A DNA stretch of 64,000 nt from Streptomyces lichenis (GTDB taxonomy: Bacteria; Actinomycetota; Actinomycetes; Streptomycetales; Streptomycetaceae): assembly GCF_023218175.1 (NCBI RefSeq), contig NZ_JALPTH010000004.1, positions 62,001 to 126,000 on the forward strand, in the 5' to 3' direction. The translations under genes were made by a program, and so were the position numbers. Positions 1 through 8,812 of the stretch are shown here, piece by piece. The notes under the pieces were generated by a model. That model was given only the letters and a program-made list of their open reading frames with translations, did no database searches and was not told the DNA's origin. Position 1 is the stretch's first letter. Each line of letters begins with the position of its first letter.

Positions 1-365
1 GCACCCGTTTCCACAACAACGACGAGGGCCCGACCCTGGAGGCCATCGCCGGCGCCCTGGCCGACGCGGGCCTGCCGGCCGAGCTGATCGAGTACGCCGA
101 CAAGGACACCTACGACGCACAGGTGCGCGCCTCCCACGAGGAGGGCATCAGCAAGGTCGGCCAGGAGGTCGGCACCCCGGTCATCGCGGTGCCCGGCGCC
201 GACGGCGAGCAGATCGCCTTCTTCGGCCCGGTCGTCACCCCCGCCCCGCAGGGCGAGGAGGCCGCCCGGCTGTGGGACGGCACCCTGCTGGTGGCCTCCG
301 TCCCCGGCTTCTACGAGCTGAAGCGCAGCCGCACCAAGGGCCCGGACTTCAGCAACCTGAAGTAG
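1..365 (+). CDS. DsbA-family oxidoreductase, likely mycothiol-dependent nitroreductase (5' partial)
   Basis: Only the last 120 codons are present; the reading frame is open from base 3 and ends at TAG. The visible part is the C-terminal half of a thioredoxin-fold DsbA protein: the cis-proline loop (GTPVIAVP) is followed by a G-x-V region and the final segment of the fold. The CxxC or SxxC active site would lie outside the window. The closing pattern (WDGTLLVASVPGFYELKRSR) resembles the Rv2466c type of mycothiol-dependent reductase common in actinobacteria. A strong hairpin lies 29 bases after the stop. Family is fairly sure; the exact substrate is not. Confidence 0.8.
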   Translation, partial: TRFHNNDEGPTLEAIAGALADAGLPAELIEYADKDTYDAQVRASHEEGISKVGQEVGTPVIAVPGADGEQIAFFGPVVTPAPQGEEAARLWDGTLLVASVPGFYELKRSRTKGPDFSNLK

Positions 366-393
366 TCCGTCCCCGCGTACAGCCCTCATACAG

Positions 394-430
394 AACGGCC
401 CCCGCGATTCCTGTCATCGCGGGGGCCGTT
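394..430. terminator. Intrinsic-type terminator between convergent dsbA-like gene and sodF
   Basis: Perfect 15-bp GC-rich stem (394-408 with 416-430), 7-base loop, followed by CCTTCTT. It lies between two convergent genes and could serve both strands. Confidence 0.75.
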
Positions 431-516
431 CCTTCTTCCGCCTGCCCCGTGAAGGTTGAGAAGACGATCACGAGCAGGGCGCCTCGGGGTGCCGAAGGCT
501 GTGTGCGGCGGGGTGC

Positions 517-1161
517 TCAGGGGGTGATGAGCGGGGTGCGGCCCTTGGCCTCGGCGTAGCGCTTGGCCACGTCCTGCCAGTTGACGACCTGCCACATCGC
601 CTCGATGAAGTCCACCTTCTGGTTCTTGTACTGGAGGTAGAAGGCGTGCTCCCAGGCGTCGAACACCAGGACCGGGACGGAGCCCTGGCCGACGTTGCCC
701 TGGTGGTCGTAGACCTGCTCGACGATCAGGCGGCCGCTGACCGGCTCGTAGGCGAGGACGCCCCAGCCGGAGCCCTGGGTGGTCGCGGCGGCCTTCGACA
801 GCTGCGCCTTGAACTTGGCGAAGGAGCCGAAGGACGCGGTGATGGCGTCCGCCAGGTCGCCGACCCCGTCGGCCGCCTGCGGCTCGCCGCCGCCGCCGTT
901 CTTGGTGCCGGTCATGTTGTGCCAGTAGATGGAGTGCAGGATGTGGCCGGAGAGATGGAACGCGAGGTTCTTCTCCAGGCCGTTGATGGACCCCCACGCC
1001 TCCTTGTCGCGGGCCTCCTCCAGCTGCTCCAGGGTGTCGTTGGCGCCCTTCACGTACGCGGCGTGGTGCTTGTCGTGGTGCAGCTCGATGATCTGCGGGT
1101 TGATGACCGGGTCGAGCTCCGCGTAGTCGTACGGAAGTTCAGGAAGTGTGTAGATCGCCAT
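517..1161 (-). CDS. sodF: Superoxide dismutase, Fe/Mn family (SodF-like)
   Basis: Converts superoxide to oxygen and hydrogen peroxide in the cytoplasm. The 214-residue protein has the N-terminal helical hairpin with HHDKHH (metal ligand His28), the second ligand His76 in LHSIYW, and the C-terminal motif DAWEH giving Asp168 and His172. From memory the sequence is very close to the Streptomyces Fe-Zn enzyme SodF. An upstream in-frame start would add ten residues, but the ATG at 1161 has GGAGGG seven bases before it and begins the conserved [11 protein letters not shown]. The likely Nur site just upstream implies repression when nickel is plentiful and the nickel SOD can be made. Confidence 0.95.
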   Translation of the reverse strand: MAIYTLPELPYDYAELDPVINPQIIELHHDKHHAAYVKGANDTLEQLEEARDKEAWGSINGLEKNLAFHLSGHILHSIYWHNMTGTKNGGGGEPQAADGVGDLADAITASFGSFAKFKAQLSKAAATTQGSGWGVLAYEPVSGRLIVEQVYDHQGNVGQGSVPVLVFDAWEHAFYLQYKNQKVDFIEAMWQVVNWQDVAKRYAEAKGRTPLITP

Positions 1162-1183
1162 GTCCGAGCCCTCCGACTGCTTA

Positions 1184-1200
1184 TTGCACATTCTATGCAG
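1184..1200 (-). promoter_or_regulatory. Candidate Nur box upstream of sodF
   Basis: On the minus strand the 17 bases read CTGCATAGAATGTGCAA, matching the remembered Streptomyces Nur pattern (two TGCA-type half-sites, N5 spacing). It lies 23 bases before the sodF ATG, where a bound repressor would block transcription. Binding itself is inferred. Confidence 0.55.
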
Positions 1201-1288
1201 TTGCAGGCTAACAGTAGGTGCGAGAACTGTTGATCAGTCCATCGTCCTAGGACTCCGGCGCGTCGCGGCGGTACGGAGCACGAAAGGT

Positions 1289-1319
1289 GACGGCCCCGGT
1301 AGCGGATACCGGGGCCGTC
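1289..1319 (-). terminator. Hairpin terminator after amino-acid permease
   Basis: Perfect 13-bp stem (1289-1301 with 1307-1319) and 5-base loop. It lies 21 bases past the permease stop on the minus strand and upstream of the sodF promoter, so it probably insulates sodF. Confidence 0.65.
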
Positions 1320-1340
1320 GCCTGTTCACGAGGGGGGAGG

Positions 1341-2765
1341 TCAGCCGGTGCGGCGGGCCGCCAGCTTCTGCCGGGTGAAGCCGGCCACGGCCAGGAAGAG
1401 GGTCAGCCCGCCGGTGGACAGCAGCTGGATCCGGGTGTCCGGCTCACGCGCCATCAGCACGAACACCGCCGCCATCGCGGCCAGCGCGACCCAGGTCAGA
1501 TAGGGGTACGCCCACATCCGCACCACCAGCTTCTCGGGCGCCTCCCGCTGGAGGCGGCGGCGCAGCCGCAGCTGGGAGACCGCGATGAACACCCAGACCA
1601 CCAGGATCACCGCGCCGATCATGTTCAGCAGCCAGGCGAAGACGTCGTCCGGCCGCCAGTAGCTGAGCAGTACGCACAGGAAGCCGAAGACCGAGGAGAC
1701 CAGCACCGCGATCCGGGGCACCCCGCCGGATATCCGGCCCAGTGCCTTCGGCCCCTGGCCGCGGGCGACCAGCGAGTGGGCCATCCGGGAGGCGCCGTAG
1801 ATGTTGGCGTTCATCGCGGAGAGCAGGGCTACCAGCACCACCACGTTCATGATCTGCCCGGCGCCCGGGATGTCCAGGGCGTCCAGGGTGGCGACATAGG
1901 GGCCGACCTCGACCACCGCCTTGTCGGTCCACGGCACCAGGGTGACCACCACGGCCATCGAGCCCACGTAGAACAGCGCGATCCGCCACATCGCGGTGCG
2001 CACCGCCTTGGCCACGCCCTCGACCGGGTGCTCCGACTCGGCCGCGGCGATGGTGACGGTCTCCAGACCGCCGTACGCGAAGACCGAGGCGAGCAGGCCG
2101 ACGATCAGGCCCTCGGAGCCGTTGGGCAGGAAGCCGCCGTCCCCGGTGAGATGGGTGGTGCCGGGCGCGTCGGTGCCGGGCAGCACCCCGGTGATGGCGA
2201 GCACACCGATGCCGAGGAAGAGGACGATCGCGCCCACCTTGAGCGCCGCGAACCAGAACTCGAACTCGCCGAAGTTCTTCACCGCGGCCAGGTTGGTCGT
2301 ACAGAACACCAGCATGAACAGCGCCACCCAGGCCCACTCGGGGGTGCCGGGCAGCCAGCCGGTCATGATCTTCGCGGCGCCGATGCCCTCCAGGCCCACC
2401 GCCACCGAGAGCAGGAACCAGAACGACCAGCCCGCGGTGAAGCCGGCCCAGGGGCCCAGCGCCCGCTCGGCGTGGACCGAGAAGGAGCCGGAGGCCGGGT
2501 TGGCGGCGGACATCTCGCCGAGCATCCGCATCACCAGCATGACCAGCAGGCCGGAGAGCGCGTACGCCACCACGATGCCGGGACCGGCGGCGGCGATGGC
2601 GGTGCCGGAGCCGACGAACAGGCCGGCGCCGATGACCCCGCCGAGGGCGATCATCGACAGATGGCGCTGCTTGAGGCCGTGCGAGAGGGAGGTGCCGGGA
2701 TCGGCCGCCGGGCCGCCGGCGGGGGGCGCTTCGGCCGGCGCGGGAGGCGCGGGGGTCCGGGACAT
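1341..2765 (-). CDS. Amino-acid permease, APC superfamily (AAT type)
   Basis: A 474-residue integral membrane transporter. A Pro/Ala-rich cytoplasmic N-terminus is followed by LKQRHLSMIALGGVIGAGLF, the signature start of AAT-family amino-acid/proton symporters, and then about twelve hydrophobic segments. The substrate cannot be read from sequence; relatives carry GABA, aromatic or small neutral amino acids. The start at 2765 was chosen because upstream codons give only low-complexity Arg/Pro residues; no clear ribosome-binding site is visible there. It is the first of three paralogues on the minus strand in this 8-kb stretch. Confidence 0.9.
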   Translation of the reverse strand: MSRTPAPPAPAEAPPAGGPAADPGTSLSHGLKQRHLSMIALGGVIGAGLFVGSGTAIAAAGPGIVVAYALSGLLVMLVMRMLGEMSAANPASGSFSVHAERALGPWAGFTAGWSFWFLLSVAVGLEGIGAAKIMTGWLPGTPEWAWVALFMLVFCTTNLAAVKNFGEFEFWFAALKVGAIVLFLGIGVLAITGVLPGTDAPGTTHLTGDGGFLPNGSEGLIVGLLASVFAYGGLETVTIAAAESEHPVEGVAKAVRTAMWRIALFYVGSMAVVVTLVPWTDKAVVEVGPYVATLDALDIPGAGQIMNVVVLVALLSAMNANIYGASRMAHSLVARGQGPKALGRISGGVPRIAVLVSSVFGFLCVLLSYWRPDDVFAWLLNMIGAVILVVWVFIAVSQLRLRRRLQREAPEKLVVRMWAYPYLTWVALAAMAAVFVLMAREPDTRIQLLSTGGLTLFLAVAGFTRQKLAARRTG

Positions 2766-2972
2766 GTCGGGGGCCCTGTTCACTGGTGAGCGGACGGCGT
2801 GCGGGTGCGGCCCCGGGGCTCGTCGGCGAGGCGCCGGGCGCGGAAGCAGTCTGAGCGGACGCCCCGCTGGCAGGGAACGGGCGACCGCTATACGGACACC
2901 GTGCTCACACAAGGTGAAGGCGCCTCCACGCCACGGTCACCGTCCGTGCCCGCCCTGCACCCCGCTCCCCGG

Positions 2973-4409
2973 TCAGGGGCGCGGCCCGGTGCCCCGTACC
3001 CGCCGCCGGTCCCGTACCTCCCGCAGCCCCGCCACCGCCAGCACCAGCGCCGCCGCACCCGCCGACCACAGCACCTGCGGGCGCGTCCCCGGGTCGGTCA
3101 GCATCAGGCCCAGCACCGCGCCGATCGCGGCCAGCGCCGCCCAGGTCAGATAGGGGAAGCCCCACATCCGCAGGGTCAGCAGCTCCGGCGCCTCCCGCTC
3201 GATCCGGCGCCGCAGCCGCAGTTGCGAGACCGCGATCAGCGCCCAGACGAAGAGCAGCACCGCGCCGACCGCGTTCAGCATGTAGAGGAACACCGTGTCC
3301 GGCCAGACCAGGTTGAGCAGCACCGAGACGAAGCCGAAGGCCACCGAGGCCAGCACCGCCCGGCGCGGCACCCCGCCGCCCCCGCCCCCGGAGACCCTCA
3401 GCAGCCCGCGCGGCGCCTCGCCCCGCTCGGCCAGCGAGAACACCATCCGCGAGGAGCCGTACAGATTGGCGTTGAGCGCCGACAGCAGCGCCACGAAGAC
3501 CACCACGTTCATGATCTGCGCCGCCCCCGGGACGCCGATCGAGTCCAGCACCGCCACATAGGGGCTCCGCCCCGGGACCATCGAGGTCCACGGCAGCAGG
3601 GTGACGATCACCAGCATCGAGCCCACATAGAAGAGGAGGATGCGCCAGACCGCGCTGCGCACCGCCCGCGCCACATTGCGCGCCGGGTCCTCCGACTCGG
3701 CCGCCGCGATGGTGACGACCTCCAGACCGCCGAAGGCGAACACCACCGCCAGCACCCCGGAGACCACCCCGTCCCAGCCGGCCGGCAGGAAGCCGCCCTG
3801 CCCGGTGAGGTTGGCCAGGCCCACCGGCTCGGTGTCCGGCAGCCAGCCGCCCACCGCCAGCACCCCCAGCACCAGGAAGAGCACGATGGCGGCCACCTTC
3901 AGCCCGGCGAACCAGAACTCGAACTCGCCGAAGTTGCGCACCGCCGTCAGGTTCGCCGCGGTGAACACCGTCATGAAGACCAGCACCCAGGCCCACTGCG
4001 GCATCCCCGGCACCCAGCCGTGCGCGATGGCCGCCGCCCCGGTCGCCTCCACCGCCAGCACCACCACCAGCAGGAACCAGTACAGCCAGCCCACCGAGAA
4101 CCCGGCCCACCGGCCGAGCGCCCGTTCCGCGTGCACCGAGAACGCGCCCGAGGCCGGCATCGCCGCCGACATCTCGCCCAGCATCCGCATCACCAGCATG
4201 GCCAGCGCGCCCGCCAGCAGATACGAGAGCACGATCCCCGGACCGGCCACCGCGATGCCCGCGCCCGAGCCGACGAACAGCCCCGCGCCGATCACCCCGC
4301 CGAGCCCCAGCATGGTCAGATGCCGCTGCTTCAACCCGTGCGACAGGGGCTCCGGCTCCACCGCCGAGGCGGCGACCGGATCGGACGGGGACGGCGGTGC
4401 ACTCGGCAT
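2973..4409 (-). CDS. Amino-acid permease, APC superfamily (AAT type), second paralogue
   Basis: A 478-residue transporter sharing LSHGLKQRH and GGVIGAGLFVGSG with the preceding permease, and similar along its length, so the pair probably arose by duplication. About twelve membrane segments; no substrate assignment. The ATG at 4409 lies 14 bases after GAGGAG, a slightly long spacing, but the residues before it look like non-coding run-in. Its stop lies 207 bases before the next permease start, so co-transcription is possible but not required. It diverges from bioY, with 291 bases between the starts. Confidence 0.9.
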   Translation of the reverse strand: MPSAPPSPSDPVAASAVEPEPLSHGLKQRHLTMLGLGGVIGAGLFVGSGAGIAVAGPGIVLSYLLAGALAMLVMRMLGEMSAAMPASGAFSVHAERALGRWAGFSVGWLYWFLLVVVLAVEATGAAAIAHGWVPGMPQWAWVLVFMTVFTAANLTAVRNFGEFEFWFAGLKVAAIVLFLVLGVLAVGGWLPDTEPVGLANLTGQGGFLPAGWDGVVSGVLAVVFAFGGLEVVTIAAAESEDPARNVARAVRSAVWRILLFYVGSMLVIVTLLPWTSMVPGRSPYVAVLDSIGVPGAAQIMNVVVFVALLSALNANLYGSSRMVFSLAERGEAPRGLLRVSGGGGGGVPRRAVLASVAFGFVSVLLNLVWPDTVFLYMLNAVGAVLLFVWALIAVSQLRLRRRIEREAPELLTLRMWGFPYLTWAALAAIGAVLGLMLTDPGTRPQVLWSAGAAALVLAVAGLREVRDRRRVRGTGPRP

Positions 4410-4700
4410 GGCGCTGGCTCGTACTCCTCGGGGCCCCGCCGGCTCGTTTCCGTCCGGACCTCGGGGCGTTTGGCAGGACCCCACAGTCTCTCCGTACGGA
4501 GGCCACCGGCGCAAAAGGGACCGCTCAACCGGCGTCACACGTGACCACCATCACGCCCCCGAGGGCAGGGAACGGCCCCTTTGTACGAACTCCACCAAGC
4601 CGCTCACCGCCCCTTGTCACCGGGGGCGGATGATCGCCGGGCCGCCCCTGGACTACCGTCGGCGTGTCCCTCCACCCTCCTCACCTCCGCCGGAGTCCCG

Positions 4701-5288
4701 ATGAGCACCGCCTTCGCCCCCGCCCGCCCCGGTGCGGTCCTGGCCGACCTCCTCCCTTCCAGCCACTCGCGGGTCCGCGACATCGCGCTGGTGGCCGGCG
4801 GCGCCGCGCTCACCGGACTGGCCGCCCAGATCGCCGTCCCGGTGCCCGGCTCCCCGGTCCCGGTCTCCGGCCAGACCTTCGCCGCGCTGCTGGTCGGCAC
4901 CGCGCTCGGCGCCCGCCGCGGCTTCCTCTCGCTGGCCCTGTACGCCCTGGCCGGGATGGCGGGCGTCCCCTGGTTCGCCCAGGCCACCTCCGGCTACACC
5001 ATGCCGTCCTTCGGCTACATCCTCGGCATGCTGCTCGCCGCCACGGTGGTGGGTGCGCTGGCCCGCCGCGGCGCCGACCGCTCGGTGCCGCGCACCGCCG
5101 GCACCATGGTCCTCGGCTCCCTCGTCATCTACGCGGTCGGCGTCCCCTACCTGGCCCTCGCCACCGGGATGACCCTCTCCCAGGCCGTCGCCGCGGGCCT
5201 GACCCCCTTCCTCATCGGCGACGCCCTCAAGGCCGCCCTCGCCATGGGCGCCCTGCCCGCCGCCTGGAAGCTCATCGGCAGGAAGTAG
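4701..5288 (+). CDS. bioY: BioY-family biotin transporter substrate-binding subunit
   Basis: A 195-residue integral membrane S-component of ECF-type vitamin uptake. The core has the BioY pattern: Gly/Ala-rich membrane helices, PVPGSPVPVSGQTFAALLVG near the N-terminus, GxxxGxxSLxLYxLxGxxGxPWF in the middle and a C-terminal TPFLIGDALKAALA helix. ATG at 4701 is preceded by CCGGAG. No ATPase or T-component genes (bioM/bioN) are adjacent, so it either borrows an energising module encoded elsewhere or works alone, as shown for some BioY proteins. It is convergent with the next gene, with only eight bases between stops. Confidence 0.92.
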   Translation: MSTAFAPARPGAVLADLLPSSHSRVRDIALVAGGAALTGLAAQIAVPVPGSPVPVSGQTFAALLVGTALGARRGFLSLALYALAGMAGVPWFAQATSGYTMPSFGYILGMLLAATVVGALARRGADRSVPRTAGTMVLGSLVIYAVGVPYLALATGMTLSQAVAAGLTPFLIGDALKAALAMGALPAAWKLIGRK

Positions 5289-5296
5289 CGCCTTCC

Positions 5297-6553
5297 TCAG
5301 GCCGCCGCGGCGTCGTCCCCCGCCCCGAAGGCGAAGCCGCGGGCCGGGCCCAGCACGGCCGGCCCCAGCGCCTTGAACACCTCCGCGTACCGAGCCCGGA
5401 CCTGGTCCGGGCTCGTGCCGTTCCCGGGCGCGTCCCCCAGCACCGAGAGCAGCCGCACCAGATACGCCGCCTCCCGGTGCGGCACGCTGTTGGCGGCCGG
5501 CCGGGCGAGCGCCCCGCCCAGGTGGTTCAGCTGCACCACCGTCCACAGCGGCGAGTCCGGCCCGGTCGCCTTCAACAGCGCGGCGGCGGCCGCCGGGTCC
5601 AGGGAGCCGAGCAGCCGGCCCTCCCCGTAGTAGGCGTGCGGCGTCTCCGGGTCGCTGTGGATGGTGTGCGACTCGCGGTACGGCATCTCCCGCAGGGTGT
5701 CCGCCAGCGGCCGTCCGGCCGCCGCCCGCAGCGGGGCCACCAGCCGCTCGCCCTCCGCCGCGGTCCCGGTGTACGCGATCCGCACCGTGGCCGTGTACCG
5801 GCCGCGCAGATGCTCCGGGACGAAGGGCAGCTCCGGGTAGACCATCACCGCCACCGACGAGGTCAGCGCCTCCGGCATCCCGGCCGTCCACTCCCGCCAG
5901 GCCCGCACCGCCGACTCCACACCCCCGTCCTCGCCGTCGGCGAACAGCAGCGAACCGCCGTACAGCCGGGCCACCGGCACCAGACCGGTCTCCAGCGCCG
6001 TCACCACCCCCAGCGCGGGCCCGCCGCCGCCCAGCAGCCGCCCGAACAGCTCCGGGTCCGAGGCCCCGGTGACGGTCCGCGGCTCCCCGTCGGGGGTCAC
6101 CAGCTCCAGGGAGCGCACCCGGTCGGCCGCCCAGCCGAACTCCCGCCCCAGGATGCCCAGTCCCCCGCGCAGGGTGTACGAGACGGCGCCCACGCCGGGG
6201 GAGGAGCCGTTCAGCGGGGCCAGCCCGTGCGGCGCGGCGGCCGCCACCACCTGGCCCCAGCGCGCCCCGGCCTCGATCCGGGCGGTGCGGGCGGCCGGGT
6301 CCACCCGGACCCCGTCCATCCGGCGGGTGGAGACCAGCACCCCGCCGTCCACCGGCCCGGCCAGCCCGTGCCCGGTGGCCTGGACCGCGAGCGGCAGCCC
6401 CCGCTCGGCGGCGTACGCCACGGCCCGGCGTACGTCCTCGGGGCTCCGCGCGGCCACCACCCGCTCCGGGCGGACCGGGAAGCCGGTCTGGAAGCCGGCG
6501 GTCTCCGCCGCGTAACCGGGGTCGTCGGGGGTGAGGAAGATGGATCCGGACAT
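5297..6553 (-). CDS. FAD-binding oxidoreductase (PCMH / berberine-bridge-like)
   Basis: A 418-residue flavoprotein with an N-terminal FAD_binding_4 (PCMH) domain at about residues 28-200. His62 in QATGHGLA is where family members bind FAD covalently, and the segment SSPGVGAVSYTLRGGLGILGREFG gives the second flavin-binding loop. That loop lacks the cysteine used for bicovalent flavin, so at most one covalent bond is expected. No secretion signal is visible. The typical BBE C-terminal domain is weak or absent. The start at 6553 has GGAGGG eleven bases upstream. The perfect inverted repeat at 6602-6626 probably regulates it. Substrate unknown. Confidence 0.85.
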   Translation of the reverse strand: MSGSIFLTPDDPGYAAETAGFQTGFPVRPERVVAARSPEDVRRAVAYAAERGLPLAVQATGHGLAGPVDGGVLVSTRRMDGVRVDPAARTARIEAGARWGQVVAAAAPHGLAPLNGSSPGVGAVSYTLRGGLGILGREFGWAADRVRSLELVTPDGEPRTVTGASDPELFGRLLGGGGPALGVVTALETGLVPVARLYGGSLLFADGEDGGVESAVRAWREWTAGMPEALTSSVAVMVYPELPFVPEHLRGRYTATVRIAYTGTAAEGERLVAPLRAAAGRPLADTLREMPYRESHTIHSDPETPHAYYGEGRLLGSLDPAAAAALLKATGPDSPLWTVVQLNHLGGALARPAANSVPHREAAYLVRLLSVLGDAPGNGTSPDQVRARYAEVFKALGPAVLGPARGFAFGAGDDAAAA

Positions 6554-6601
6554 GGGAAAGGCCCTCCGTTCACGGGACGTGACACGGAGAGCCTCACCCT
6601 G

Positions 6602-6626
6602 ATACCTGACAGAACCCGTCAGGTAT
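6602..6626 (-). promoter_or_regulatory. Perfect inverted repeat, probable operator of the FAD oxidoreductase
   Basis: ATACCTGAC - 7 bases - GTCAGGTAT (6602-6610 and 6618-6626). The arms are AT-containing, unlike the GC-only terminator stems nearby, and it lies 49 bases before the oxidoreductase ATG. This suits a dimeric repressor site of TetR or similar type; the protein is not encoded next to it. Confidence 0.6.
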
Positions 6627-6648
6627 TCCACTCTTTCGGCGAACGGCC

Positions 6649-8085
6649 TCAGACCTTGGCGGCCAGGTTCTTGCGCCGGCGGTCCAGCACCAGGCCGATG
6701 GCGACGACGACGCCGGCCACCAGCAGGGAGAGCGAGACGACCTGGCGGTTGGCGTCGTCGAAGAACATGTAGCCCAGGACGAAGACGATGAACGCGGCGG
6801 TCGCCCAGGTCAGATACGGGAAGAGCCACATCTTCACGGTCACCTTCTCCGGCGCCTCGCGCATCAGGATGCCGCGCATCCGCAGCTGGGTCAGGCAGAT
6901 GACCAGCCAGACGAAGAGCGCCACCGCGCCGGAGGAGTTCAGCAGGAAGTCGAAGACCTTGTCCGGCGAGATGTAGTTGAAGATCACCGCCACGAAGCCG
7001 AAGACCACCGAGGCGAGGATCGCCGTGACCGGCACACCGTTGCCCTTGACCTTGGCGAAGGCCTTCGGCGCGTCACCGCGCTCACCGAGCGAGAACGCCA
7101 TCCGGGAGGCCGTGTAGAGGCCGGAGTTCAGGCAGGAGAGCACCGCGGTCAGGATGATGAAGTCCATGATCCCGCTGGCGTAGGGGATGCCGATGGAGTC
7201 CAGCGCGGCGACGTAGGAGCCCTTCTCGGTGATCGAGGGGTCGTTCCACGGCAGCAGGGTCAGCACCACGAAGATCGAGCCCAGGTAGAAGACCGCGATC
7301 CGCCAGATCACGCTGTTGGTGGCCTTGGTGACCGCGCGGCGCGGGTCCTCCGACTCGCCGGCCGCCAGCGTCACGATCTCGCTGCCCATGAAGGAGAAGA
7401 CGACCATCAGCACACCGGTGAGGATCGCTCCCGCGCCGTTCGGCAGGAAGCCGCCCGCGTCGGTGAGGTGCGCGAAGCCCTCGCCCGGGTTGTCCGAGCC
7501 CGGCAGCACACCGAAGACGGCCAGCAGGCCGACGATCACGAAAGCGCCGATCGCCACCACCTTGATGCCGGCGAACCAGAACTCGAACTCACCGTAGGAG
7601 CCGACCGAGATCAGGTTGGTCGCGGTGAGCACCACCATCACGATCAGCGCCCAGCCCCACTGCGGGACGGCCGGTATCCAGCCCTCCAGGATCACCGCGC
7701 CCGCGGTCGCCTCGACCGCCAGCACCACGACCCAGAAGAACCAGTACAGCCAGCCGATGGAGAAGCCGGCCCAGCGGCCCAGCGCGCGGTCGGCGTACGC
7801 GGAGAAGGAGCCGGAGTCCGGGCTCGCGGCCGCCATCTCGCCGAGCATCCGCATCACCATGACGACCATCGCGCCGACGAGCGCGTAGGAGATCAGGATG
7901 GCGGGACCGGCCTTGGCGATACCTCCGGAGGAGCCGACGAACAGGCCCGCCCCGATCACGCCGCCGATGGCGATCATGGAGAGGTGGCGGTTCTTCAGCC
8001 CGGCCTTGAGACCGTCGGAAGGCTGCGGATTCCCGGGCTCACCGGGGTTCTCGCCTTCCTTATGCAGGGTCGGCTGCATGGTCAT
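6649..8085 (-). CDS. Amino-acid permease, APC superfamily (AAT type), third paralogue
   Basis: A 478-residue, roughly twelve-helix transporter with LKNRHLSMIAIGGVIGAGLF at the first membrane segment, plus the conserved EFEFWFAGIKV and GESEDPRRAVTKA loops seen in both upstream paralogues. It differs more from those two than they do from each other. The ATG at 8085 has AAGGAA seven bases upstream; a second ATG six bases on is possible. Two inverted repeats lie in its promoter region. Only 95 bases separate its stop from the oxidoreductase start, so the pair may be functionally linked (uptake then oxidation), which is inference. Confidence 0.92.
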   Translation of the reverse strand: MTMQPTLHKEGENPGEPGNPQPSDGLKAGLKNRHLSMIAIGGVIGAGLFVGSSGGIAKAGPAILISYALVGAMVVMVMRMLGEMAAASPDSGSFSAYADRALGRWAGFSIGWLYWFFWVVVLAVEATAGAVILEGWIPAVPQWGWALIVMVVLTATNLISVGSYGEFEFWFAGIKVVAIGAFVIVGLLAVFGVLPGSDNPGEGFAHLTDAGGFLPNGAGAILTGVLMVVFSFMGSEIVTLAAGESEDPRRAVTKATNSVIWRIAVFYLGSIFVVLTLLPWNDPSITEKGSYVAALDSIGIPYASGIMDFIILTAVLSCLNSGLYTASRMAFSLGERGDAPKAFAKVKGNGVPVTAILASVVFGFVAVIFNYISPDKVFDFLLNSSGAVALFVWLVICLTQLRMRGILMREAPEKVTVKMWLFPYLTWATAAFIVFVLGYMFFDDANRQVVSLSLLVAGVVVAIGLVLDRRRKNLAAKV

Positions 8086-8171
8086 GGACAGTTCCTTACC
8101 TTGGTGGGGCACTCGGATGACGAGCTCGTGCATTCAAACCCGAGACCGGGAAAGGTCGGAAGACCCGAATC

Positions 8172-8185
8172 CGTATCGTGATACG
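8172..8185. promoter_or_regulatory. Short palindrome in the divergent permease/rpiB promoter region
   Basis: CGTATC-GT-GATACG, fourteen bases with perfect arms, 86 bases upstream of the permease ATG. It is in an AT-richer patch and fits a GntR- or TetR-type operator, but no regulator is adjacent. Confidence 0.4.
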
Positions 8186-8227
8186 AGGCGCCGGTCACGT
8201 CCTTTGTAGGTTGGTACGGACCTGTAT

Positions 8228-8253
8228 GCCGGTGACCATCGGTAGTCACCGGC
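8228..8253. promoter_or_regulatory. Inverted repeat upstream of rpiB-like gene
   Basis: Nine-base arms (8228-8236 and 8245-8253) with an 8-base spacer, containing GGTGAC/GTCACC. Placed 64 bases before the isomerase start. It could be an operator or a hairpin in an RNA leader. Confidence 0.35.
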
Positions 8254-8317
8254 CGGACGCGCTCCGTACCCGACCCCGCTGACCGTTCCCCGGCCGCGCC
8301 CGTGCCACACTCCCCCC

Positions 8318-8811
<494 letters not shown>

Positions 8812-8812
<1 letters not shown>

